Shown: in pieces, positions 1-5,289 of the stretch
How positions within the stretch are numbered: position 1 is the first letter of the stretch
Layout of the letters: each line of letters starts with the position of its first letter
DNA from: Candidatus Gastranaerophilales bacterium
Lineage (GTDB): Bacteria; Cyanobacteriota; Vampirovibrionia; Gastranaerophilales; Gastranaerophilaceae
Direction: 5' to 3'
Assembly (NCBI GenBank): GCA_905235825.1
Contig: CAJONH010000176.1
Coordinates: 1 to 6,733, forward strand
DNA length: 6,733 bases
Notes under the pieces: model-generated
The model's database searches: none
The model's input: only the letters and a program-made list of their open reading frames with translations
Told to the model about the DNA's origin: nothing
Program-made: the position numbers and the translations under genes

Positions 1-1110
1 GGCATGCCCGCCAAGACAAGGCCCGCATGTTGGAGTGGAAACAGCCCCGCCTGCTTCTATAATCGTTTCTATATATCCTGCTCTTAGAGCTTCCAAATAA
101 ATTTGCTGTGTTGCGGGGAAAACTATTAAACGTACATCCTTATGTACTTTTCTTCCTTTTAAAACTTCTGCCGCAGCTTTTATATCGGATAGTCTGCCGT
201 TTGTACAACTGCCTATTACAGCTTGGTCAATTTTTATGTCGCCTGCTTTAGATACAGGTTTGGTATTTTCGGGTAAATGCGGAAATGCGACAACCGGTTC
301 TATTTCTTCCGTATTATAAACAATAACCCTCTCATATTGAGCATCTTTATCACTCGAATAAAATTTTGGAGGTCTTATACTTCTTGTTTCAAGATACTTT
401 TTTGTAATTTCATCAGGCTCTATAATGCCGTTTTTAGCACCTGCTTCAATTGCCATATTGCAAATGGTAAACCTGCCGTCCATTGGAAGCTCTCTGACTG
501 CAGAACCGCCGATTTCCAATGTTTTATATAATGCACCGTCAACACCGATTTGACCTATAAGGTATAAAATTAAATCTTTTGCCGTAACCCATTTATTTAA
601 TTTTCCGTTAAATTCAACTTTAATTGCAGAAGGAACTTTAAGCCACGTATCACCTGATGCCATTGCACAAGCTATATCGGTAGAGCCCATTCCCGTAGAA
701 AATGCACCCAAAGCACCATAAGTACATGTGTGAGAATCAGCACCAATAACAATATCGCCTGCCGTAACTATACCGTTATCAGGTAATAATGCGTGTTCAA
801 TACCCATTCTTCCGACTTCAAAAAAATGCTCAAGCTCTTGCTTTCGGGCAAACTCACGAACTTGTTTAACTTGCTCTGCTGACTTTATATCACGATTAGG
901 TACAAAATGATCGGGTACAAAGACTACTCTTTTTTTATCAAAAACCTTATCAACTCCGATTTTGTTAAATTCATTTATTGCAACGGGACCTGTTATATCA
1001 TTAGCAAGAGTTATATCTACTTTTGCACTAATCAACTGCCCTGCTTGAACCTCTTTTAATCCGGCATGGTCGGCTAAAATTTTTTCCGTAATATTCATAG
1101 GTCTTGTCAT
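1..1110 (-). CDS. leuC: 3-isopropylmalate dehydratase large subunit (partial, C-terminus off the left edge)
   Basis: Large subunit of the [4Fe-4S] enzyme that isomerises 2-isopropylmalate to 3-isopropylmalate in leucine biosynthesis, working in the cytoplasm with the small subunit LeuD. The frame is open for 370 codons from the ATG at 1110 to the edge. Aconitase-family hallmarks are clear: VPDHFVPNRD (about 65-74), GADSHTCTYGALG (123-135), STGMGSTD (138-145), and the cluster ligands Cys302 (GSCTNGR), Cys362 and Cys365 (TCGPCLGGH). The 60- and 3-residue spacing matches that recalled for LeuC. The family is about 420 residues long in this shorter, HacA-like bacterial type, so roughly 50 residues are missing. 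The ATG at 1110 is preferred over one four codons later because AGG lies 7 bases upstream (GTGAGGATATTTTATG read on the minus strand). Homoaconitase is the main alternative; finding leuD or leuB beyond position 1 would settle it. Confidence 0.93.
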   Translation of the reverse strand, partial: MTRPMNITEKILADHAGLKEVQAGQLISAKVDITLANDITGPVAINEFNKIGVDKVFDKKRVVFVPDHFVPNRDIKSAEQVKQVREFARKQELEHFFEVGRMGIEHALLPDNGIVTAGDIVIGADSHTCTYGALGAFSTGMGSTDIACAMASGDTWLKVPSAIKVEFNGKLNKWVTAKDLILYLIGQIGVDGALYKTLEIGGSAVRELPMDGRFTICNMAIEAGAKNGIIEPDEITKKYLETRSIRPPKFYSSDKDAQYERVIVYNTEEIEPVVAFPHLPENTKPVSKAGDIKIDQAVIGSCTNGRLSDIKAAAEVLKGRKVHKDVRLIVFPATQQIYLEALRAGYIETIIEAGGAVSTPTCGPCLGGHA

Positions 1111-1153
1111 AAAATATCCTCACACGTGTCATTTTAATAATTATTATAAATTA

Positions 1154-1182
1154 ATTGTATTTTTAAAAATATAAATTTACAA
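1154..1182 (-). promoter_or_regulatory. candidate sigma-70 promoter for leuC
   Basis: Read on the minus strand, TTGTAA (1182-1177) is followed after 17 bases by TACAAT (1159-1154). This would start transcription near 1147 and give a leader of about 37 bases. A perfect TATAAT lies slightly closer to the gene (1148-1143) but has no recognisable -35 partner. An 8-base palindrome, ACACGTGT (1122-1129), sits just upstream of the SD. No T-box, leader peptide or attenuator hairpin is visible in this short leader. AT-rich background makes chance matches likely. Confidence 0.4.
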
Positions 1183-1194
1183 ATCTCAAAATAA

Positions 1195-1223
1195 TTGCAT
1201 TATGTTATATAAATTTTTAAAAT
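1195..1223 (+). promoter_or_regulatory. candidate sigma-70 promoter for the membrane-protein gene
   Basis: TTGCAT (1195-1200) and TAAAAT (1218-1223) are separated by exactly 17 bases. The predicted start near 1230 leaves a leader of about 50 bases, ending in a strong SD (AAGGAG, 1271-1276) six bases before the ATG at 1283. It is arranged back-to-back with the leuC promoter candidate in the same 172-base intergenic region. Confidence 0.45.
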
Positions 1224-1282
1224 CGGGAATATAAATTAGAGAATAGTTTTGGTTCAAATTCGGAAAACAAAAGGAGATAATT

Positions 1283-2095
1283 ATGTCTATTTCTGTTGGT
1301 AAAGCATTTGAAGCATTTTGTAGCGATAAATATAACAAAACAAATGTTCTTGGATGTATGCTTTTAATCGGTGTTTTATGTTTAGGGTATCTTTATGCTT
1401 TTAAATCAAATTCGGGAAATCCCGCTTCAGTATCGGGTATAATTGCTGTTGCCTGTTATTTATTATATTGTATTATGATTTCAGGTTATGCGGCTGTTTT
1501 AAATAACAATGAATTTAAATCGGATAAGGATGTATTTCCCTCTTTAACCGATTTTCTTAAAATTTTTATAAGCGGTCTTAAATATCTTTTAGGTTCATTT
1601 ATAATCAGCATAATTTTAGGTATTGTTGCCGGCTTTATTTTTGGGTTATCAACCTCAATTATTTATATATTTATACCTGATAGTTTACGTTTAATTGCAC
1701 TTATAAGCATTTGTATTATAGTATGCGGTTTAGCTTTTTGGTGGATGTTCAGATTTTTAGTTCCGCTTATTCTCATGTTTTTTGAAACTCTTAAGTTAAA
1801 ATCTCTATTTTCGTTTAAAGAAACAAAGAAATTTTTGGATGATAGAAAAGGTTTTTATTTTCAGTATTTGTGGAAGGCTGCACTTGCAGGTATTCTTATA
1901 GGAATTATTTCTTTTATTATGTTATTGGTATTATCTTTACTGGGTGCTGTTTTTGTTAATGATCCAAATATTTTATCGGTTATTATAACAATTGTGGTTA
2001 TGACTGTTATTATGCCGATTTCATTAATTATACAGGCAAATATAAACGGACAATTTATAAATCTGCCGAAAGCTAAAAAAACTTATAATTGGTAA
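1283..2095 (+). CDS. polytopic inner-membrane protein, DUF4013-like, function unknown
   Basis: A 270-residue hydrophobic protein with about six likely membrane segments: roughly 21-40, 50-74, 95-122, 136-167 (long, perhaps two), 195-223 and 228-252. There is no cleavable signal peptide; the first 20 residues are polar. The stretch from about 67 to 108, GYAAVLNNNE then FPSLTDFLKIFISGLKYL, resembles the DUF4013 pattern of a Gly-Tyr turn, a polar loop with a Pro-containing 'LP.f.d' element, then a hydrophobic helix beginning near GLK. DUF4013 proteins have no established biochemical role. I see no transporter, protease or enzyme motif. A charged loop at 171-190 (KLKSLFSFKETKKFLDDRKG) is probably cytoplasmic. 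The start has a textbook SD (AAGGAG, 6-base spacer). The gene appears monocistronic: own promoter candidate upstream, hairpin terminator 27 bases after the stop. The family assignment is tentative; that it is a real membrane-protein gene is not in doubt. Confidence 0.72.
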   Translation: MSISVGKAFEAFCSDKYNKTNVLGCMLLIGVLCLGYLYAFKSNSGNPASVSGIIAVACYLLYCIMISGYAAVLNNNEFKSDKDVFPSLTDFLKIFISGLKYLLGSFIISIILGIVAGFIFGLSTSIIYIFIPDSLRLIALISICIIVCGLAFWWMFRFLVPLILMFFETLKLKSLFSFKETKKFLDDRKGFYFQYLWKAALAGILIGIISFIMLLVLSLLGAVFVNDPNILSVIITIVVMTVIMPISLIIQANINGQFINLPKAKKTYNW

Positions 2096-2117
2096 TATAT
2101 CCTTTTTTTCAAAATAA

Positions 2118-2126
2118 TGTTAAAAT
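2118..2126 (+). promoter_or_regulatory. possible extended -10 promoter for the RNase H-like gene
   Basis: TGTTAAAAT is an extended -10 (TG, one base, TAAAAT) with no convincing -35. Initiation near 2133 would give a leader of about 26 bases containing only the right arm of the terminator hairpin, so a transcript from here could not form the full stem. This is inferred from one short match in AT-rich sequence. Confidence 0.25.
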
Positions 2127-2158
2127 AATACTGCATAATAAAGGCAGTATTATTTTTT
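2122..2158 (+). terminator. intrinsic terminator after the membrane-protein gene, abutting the next ATG
   Basis: A perfect 13-base-pair stem (AAAATAATACTGC at 2122-2134 with GCAGTATTATTTT at 2144-2156) encloses a 9-base loop (2135-2143). The right arm runs into an unbroken T tract ending at 2158. The stem is GC-poor apart from the CTGC/GCAG at the loop end, but its length and T tract fit Rho-independent termination. The next gene's ATG begins at 2159, directly after the last T. Confidence 0.75.
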
Positions 2159-2791
2159 ATGGATTTAATAAAAGATAAAAATTCTAAATTCTCATTTGTA
2201 GGTATTGCATTGGGCGGTTTAAGCACTTCTGAATCAGCCGTCGCTTTCATTGACCGTAATATGCATATTATTACTCTTGATAAAATGTTTTCAATCGGTG
2301 ATGTTAAATATTATCTTAATAATTTTGCAGGAAAACAAAATGCGGTTATTCTTGTTTCAATACCTGAAAATGAAGTTATGCTGAGCAGTAAATGGAAATA
2401 TAATTCAAGAACTTATGACCTTGTTAATTTTGACACCAAAATGATTAACAGAGAAGATTGGACAAACAGATTTTCATCAAGAGGAAGCGAATATTTTAGA
2501 GAATTGCACGAGAACGGCATAGATATTTTCAGGTTTGATATTGAAAATATGAAAAAAGTTTTTGGCGGTTCAATGGCATATAAAGAAAGGACACCTGCTG
2601 ATTGCAAGGCTTTACAGGATGTTTTAAGGATAAAATACAAAATGACCGAACTTCCTTCAAATATGCTGCCGGCAGCACAGGTTGAAGCACTCTTGGGTGC
2701 AGTATTAGCAAGAATGCTTGCAGGTTTTTCCGATGAGTTTCAATGCAAAATAATCGGAGAATATGAAGGCTTATCAATTGCAGGTTTATAA
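2159..2791 (+). CDS. hypothetical protein, possible degenerate RNase H-fold (DUF429-like)
   Basis: A 210-residue soluble protein with no signal peptide or membrane segment. The N-terminus (FVGIALGG, 13-20, then AVAFIDRN, 27-34) and the strand NAVILVSIP (61-69) read like the first and middle strands of an RNase H fold. The C-terminus (PAAQVEALLGAVLARMLAG, 171-189, then IIGEYEGLSIAGL) resembles the DUF429 ending, in which an Asp-Ala-Leu helix precedes a Gly-x-x-Glu-Gly-x-Ile strand. The usual acidic positions are absent or changed: Ala17 where a 'GID' Asp would be, Ser67 in 'ILVSIP', and Glu177 in 'VEALL'. It may therefore be non-catalytic, or the fold guess may be wrong. The start is odd: the ATG touches the terminator T run and the only SD-like bases (AAGG, 2141-2144) are 14 bases away inside the hairpin. 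The frame upstream offers no other normal start before a stop at 2126. Coding is credible: long open frame, TAA stop, composition like its neighbours. Confidence 0.6.
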   Translation: MDLIKDKNSKFSFVGIALGGLSTSESAVAFIDRNMHIITLDKMFSIGDVKYYLNNFAGKQNAVILVSIPENEVMLSSKWKYNSRTYDLVNFDTKMINREDWTNRFSSRGSEYFRELHENGIDIFRFDIENMKKVFGGSMAYKERTPADCKALQDVLRIKYKMTELPSNMLPAAQVEALLGAVLARMLAGFSDEFQCKIIGEYEGLSIAGL

Positions 2792-2807
2792 TACGCTGTT
2801 TTAAAAT
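2778..2807 (+). promoter_or_regulatory. possible promoter(s) for the methyltransferase gene
   Basis: TTGCAG (2778-2783) and TAAAAT (2802-2807) are 18 bases apart, which would place a start near 2814. A perfect TATAAT also occurs at 2787-2792, overlapping the preceding stop codon, without a clear -35. The 38-base gap contains no terminator hairpin, so read-through from the upstream gene is equally possible. Confidence 0.3.
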
Positions 2808-2820
2808 ATATTCATAATAT

Positions 2821-2829
2821 GGGAGGTTT
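2821..2829 (+). promoter_or_regulatory. ribosome binding site with very short spacer
   Basis: GGGAGG (2821-2826) is a strong anti-SD match, separated from the ATG at 2830 by TTT only. Optimal spacers are usually 5-9 bases. It fixes the start by proximity but may lower initiation efficiency. A four-codon reading frame (ATG GGA GGT TTA TGA, 2819-2833) overlaps the start as ATGA; this is probably chance. Confidence 0.5.
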
Positions 2830-3645
2830 ATGAAACAAGGAGAATATTCAACATTCATTTCAGGCATTATAAATGAATATTTGAAAGTTAATTATAATTT
2901 GGATATGAATACATTAGATGAAGCCGTTAAACAATGTCTTACCAATTATAACAAAATACGTCCCGTAGTTATTGACGGAATGCAGTTTTATTTTTCTGAT
3001 TCAATAATATCATCAACGGTTAATTTTGTTTCAAATGAATTAAATTATTCAAATGAATATGATTTTAGATATATGAATTTTCAAGAAGGCGATAAAGTAA
3101 TCGATATTGGCGGTAATATCGGTATGGTTTCAATATATCTTGCAAAAAAATATCCTTTCCTTAAAATTTATGCATTTGAACCTGTTTTTCAAAATTGGGA
3201 AAATTTTAAAAAGAATATACAACTTAATAATATTCCTGAAGGAACTATTATGCTTGAACATAAAGCTGTAACATCAAACGGCAGAGATGTATGTATGGCA
3301 ATTAACGTTTTAAATTCAGGAGGTTCTTCTATCTCCAGTGTTATTTCAATGAGCGGTGTGTTTCAAGAGATAAATTCCGATATAAAATCAACTACGCTGA
3401 CTGAAATATTTGAAAAAAATAATATTGATAATCTTCGTCTTTTAAAAATAGATTGTGAAGGCTCCGAATATGAAATAATTAAAAATACTCCCGATGATAT
3501 TTTAAGAAGAATACAATCAATCAGAGGTGAATTTCACGAAAATAAAGAATTAACCGATGAATTTGATAATGATGAATTATATAATTATGTTGAACAGTTT
3601 ATTCCCGACATAAAAATAGTAAAAGCTCAAATGTGTTTTATGTAA
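2830..3645 (+). CDS. FkbM-family SAM-dependent methyltransferase
   Basis: A 271-residue cytoplasmic protein with the class I methyltransferase core of the FkbM type. SAM-binding motif I is VIDIGGNIG (90-98). The acidic end of the second strand is Glu117 in YAFEPVF, which should hold the SAM ribose. The LLKIDCEGSEYEII block (204-217) is the strongest FkbM hallmark, followed by IRGEFH (231-236). Residues 1-85 form a helical lead-in with a small strand pair (RPVVIDGMQFYFSD, 44-57). FkbM enzymes typically O-methylate sugars, polyketides or lipids, often for surface polysaccharides; the acceptor cannot be told here because no glycosyltransferases or polysaccharide genes are in the window. The SD (GGAGG, 2822-2826) is only three bases from the ATG, unusually close, but no better downstream start preserves the N-terminus. 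It may be co-transcribed with the preceding gene (38-base gap). Confidence 0.88.
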   Translation: MKQGEYSTFISGIINEYLKVNYNLDMNTLDEAVKQCLTNYNKIRPVVIDGMQFYFSDSIISSTVNFVSNELNYSNEYDFRYMNFQEGDKVIDIGGNIGMVSIYLAKKYPFLKIYAFEPVFQNWENFKKNIQLNNIPEGTIMLEHKAVTSNGRDVCMAINVLNSGGSSISSVISMSGVFQEINSDIKSTTLTEIFEKNNIDNLRLLKIDCEGSEYEIIKNTPDDILRRIQSIRGEFHENKELTDEFDNDELYNYVEQFIPDIKIVKAQMCFM

Positions 3646-3671
3646 ATTCCTTTATAAAATTTTATATTTAT

Positions 3672-3679
3672 GATAATAT
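3672..3679 (+). promoter_or_regulatory. probable -10 region for the regulator-efflux operon
   Basis: GATAAT (3672-3677), overlapped by TAATAT (3674-3679), is the best -10 in the 80-base gap; TTTATA (3651-3656) lies 17 bases before TAATAT as a weak -35. Initiation would fall around 3684-3688, inside the palindrome at 3682-3699, the usual arrangement for steric repression by a TetR-family protein. Confidence 0.35.
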
Positions 3680-3681
3680 AC

Positions 3682-3699
3682 AAATCAAACATTCGATTT
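3682..3699 (+). promoter_or_regulatory. candidate operator for the adjacent TetR-family regulator
   Basis: The 18-base segment AAATCAAACATTCGATTT is an imperfect inverted repeat: seven of nine base pairs are symmetric (outer AAATC/GATTT plus inner AA/TT), failing only at 3687/3694 and at the centre. Length, symmetry and position, 26 bases before the regulator's ATG and just downstream of the probable -10, fit a TetR-family autoregulatory operator. No second copy was seen elsewhere in the window, so it would control this operon only. Confidence 0.55.
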
Positions 3700-3725
3700 A
3701 ATATAGGCATGAGGATTACAGAACA

Positions 3726-4439
3726 ATGGCAGCAAAAAATGTAAAAAAAACAACTAACAAAACATCAAAAAAAACAAATGATGAGCAAAATATTCAAAAA
3801 ATTTCATATACAAAGCAAGTAAGCCGTAAACATAAAGAAAAATCAAAACAGCGTATTATGCAGGCGGCAGCGGATTTATTCGCTCAAAAAGGATTTGACA
3901 GTACAGGTATTCGTGAAATATGTCATCAGGCGGATGCTAATATATGTATGGTTTCATATTTCTGGGGCGGTAAAAAAGCTCTGTATGACGGTATCATTAA
4001 TGAGTTAACAGATAGAGAAACTCTATATGTGAAAAAAAATTTAAATACCGAACAGGATTTGAAAAAACTTTCAAAAACGGAAAAAATTGAGCTTTTATAC
4101 TCCGGATTGGAAAAAATTGCAGATTTTCTATATGGCGGCTGGATTAGCGAAAATATGTACAAATTTCTTCTTCAGGAACAGCAAAACAGGCGTATAGAAT
4201 TTAATTCGCCGATTTTTGATTATGTAAGGAAATTATTGGCATCTATATATGATAAGAAGGTAAGTGATAAAGAAATTACATTAAAAACGATTTTTATTCT
4301 TTCGCAAATTAATTCGCCTGCAATACTTCCTGTGTATTCGCTTGATATATTAAACAGAAAGACCTTCCAACAGAGCGATATAAATATTATTAAAAATAAT
4401 GTAAAACTTTATGTAAACGCACTTTTAAACGAAGGATAA
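3726..4439 (+). CDS. cecR: TetR-family transcriptional regulator, CecR (YbiH)-like
   Basis: A 237-residue DNA-binding repressor. The TetR N-terminal domain spans about 38-87: helix 1 (KQRIMQAAADLFAQKGF), the helix-turn-helix STGIREICHQADANICMVSYF (59-79), and the GGKKALY element (81-87), a variant of the family's 'FGSKEGLY' with Trp80 before the glycines. The rest is a helical ligand-binding and dimer domain, including LLQEQQNR (148-155), compatible with the CecR/DUF1956 type. The CecR assignment rests mainly on the neighbours: E. coli cecR heads ybhG-ybhF-ybhS-ybhR and affects sensitivity to cefoperazone and chloramphenicol. The inducer is not predictable. The first 37 residues are an unusual basic extension with 10 lysines plus many Asn and Thr. 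GAGGA (3711-3715) sits 10 bases before the ATG; the next in-frame ATG (Met45) would cut helix 1. The stop is one base before the adaptor's ATG, and the palindrome at 3682-3699 suggests autorepression. Confidence 0.85.
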   Translation: MAAKNVKKTTNKTSKKTNDEQNIQKISYTKQVSRKHKEKSKQRIMQAAADLFAQKGFDSTGIREICHQADANICMVSYFWGGKKALYDGIINELTDRETLYVKKNLNTEQDLKKLSKTEKIELLYSGLEKIADFLYGGWISENMYKFLLQEQQNRRIEFNSPIFDYVRKLLASIYDKKVSDKEITLKTIFILSQINSPAILPVYSLDILNRKTFQQSDINIIKNNVKLYVNALLNEG

Positions 4440-4440
4440 A
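4432..4440 (+). promoter_or_regulatory. ribosome binding site of the adaptor inside the regulator's end
   Basis: AAGGA (4432-4436) lies within the last codons of the regulator, four bases before the adaptor's ATG at 4441 and touching the regulator's TAA (4437-4439). Ribosomes finishing the regulator would be placed on this site, implying coupled translation of the two genes. Confidence 0.6.
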
Positions 4441-5289
4441 ATGAAAAAAAAGTTAATAGCTTTTATCATAGTTGGTGTTATTATCATTGGCTTTATTATT
4501 TTTATATCACATAAAACAAAAGATAATGACATACTTGCATTATACGGTAATATTGAAATAAGGCAGGCTGATTTAAGTTTTCAGGTATCCGGTCAAATAG
4601 AAAAACTTTTAAAAGAAGAAGGAGATACAGTAAAAAAGGGAGAACTTATTGCCTTTCTTGATGCGAAAGATTATGAAGCAAATTATCAAAAGGCATTGGC
4701 AAATGTTCAAAGAACTGTTGCATTAAAAAATGAAGCATCAAACAAATATAATCGGAATAAATCGTTAGGAAAAGCAGGTGCCGTATCATATCAAGAGGTT
4801 GAAACATTATTTAATAATAAAAATTTATCTGTTGCGGAATACAATATAGCGGAGGCGGAGAAAACTTTCACTAAAAATCAGCTTGATTATACTAAATTGT
4901 ATGCTCCTGATGACGGTATTATAATGGTTCGTATTCAAGAAGAAGGAACTACGGTTGCAAAAGGACAGCCGGTTTATACAATGGCAAAAACAAAACCTGT
5001 CTGGGTTAGAGCTTATATTAATGAAACCGACCTGGGAAATATAAAATACGGTCAAAAAGTTGATGTATATACGGATACTAAAAATCCTCAAACGGGAATT
5101 AAGCGTCAATATGAAGGTCAGATAGGGTATATTTCTCCTGTTGCGGAATTTACGCCAAAAACAGTGCAATCTACAGATATCAGAACAGATTTGGTATATA
5201 GAATAAGAGTTTATATTTTTGATACGGATGAATATTTAAGGCAGGGAATGCCTGTTACTATAAATGTAAATTTAAGAAATGGAAAATAA
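4441..5289 (+). CDS. ybhG: HlyD-family periplasmic adaptor (membrane fusion protein), YbhG-like
   Basis: Adaptor linking an inner-membrane ABC-2 exporter to an outer-membrane channel. Residues 1-22 are a signal anchor (MKKK, then a hydrophobic run), with no lipoprotein cysteine, so it is probably held in the inner membrane by its N-terminus. The split lipoyl domain follows (GNIEIRQADLSFQVSGQI, 36-53; EGDTVKKGELIAFLD, 60-74; second half APDDGIIMVRIQEEGTTVAKGQP, 155-177). Between the halves lies an alpha-helical hairpin (about 76-152). Its tip, R105-x3-L109-x6-S116, matches the Arg/Leu/Ser pattern of TolC-docking adaptors such as AcrA. The C-terminal barrel holds YbhG-like signatures: PVWVRAY (186-192), GQIGYISPVAEFTPKTV (226-242) and DIRTDLVYRIRV (246-257). 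At 282 residues it is about 50 shorter than E. coli YbhG (about 330, recalled); the loss maps to the hairpin. It starts one base after the regulator and overlaps the ATPase by 11 bases. Confidence 0.92.
   Translation: MKKKLIAFIIVGVIIIGFIIFISHKTKDNDILALYGNIEIRQADLSFQVSGQIEKLLKEEGDTVKKGELIAFLDAKDYEANYQKALANVQRTVALKNEASNKYNRNKSLGKAGAVSYQEVETLFNNKNLSVAEYNIAEAEKTFTKNQLDYTKLYAPDDGIIMVRIQEEGTTVAKGQPVYTMAKTKPVWVRAYINETDLGNIKYGQKVDVYTDTKNPQTGIKRQYEGQIGYISPVAEFTPKTVQSTDIRTDLVYRIRVYIFDTDEYLRQGMPVTINVNLRNGK

Noticed and set aside
277..531. 84-codon plus-strand reading frame inside leuC
   Set aside because: It lies antisense to well-conserved leuC sequence, has no SD and encodes no recognisable protein.
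1412..1424. Short inverted repeat CGGGA/TCCCG inside the membrane-protein gene
   Set aside because: It sits in coding sequence with a loop too small to form a useful hairpin and no associated signal.
2819..2833. Four-codon reading frame overlapping the methyltransferase start (ATGA)
   Set aside because: It has no SD of its own and consists largely of the SD of the real gene; it is likely coincidental.
2413..2867. Two minus-strand reading frames (2413-2640 and 2529-2867)
   Set aside because: They overlap each other and the two plus-strand genes, the translations look like random Leu/Ser/Ile/Phe-rich antisense, and no SD or promoter supports them.
3653..3666. Perfect 14-base palindrome TATAAAATTTTATA after the methyltransferase gene
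   Set aside because: It is entirely A/T with no loop, too weak for a terminator and easily produced by chance at this composition. The 3682-3699 repeat is a better operator candidate.
3926..4162. Minus-strand reading frame inside the regulator gene
   Set aside because: It is antisense to the TetR helix-turn-helix region, which is clearly the coding frame.
4825..5169. 114-codon minus-strand reading frame inside the adaptor gene
   Set aside because: It is antisense to conserved YbhG-type sequence and contains no motif of its own.
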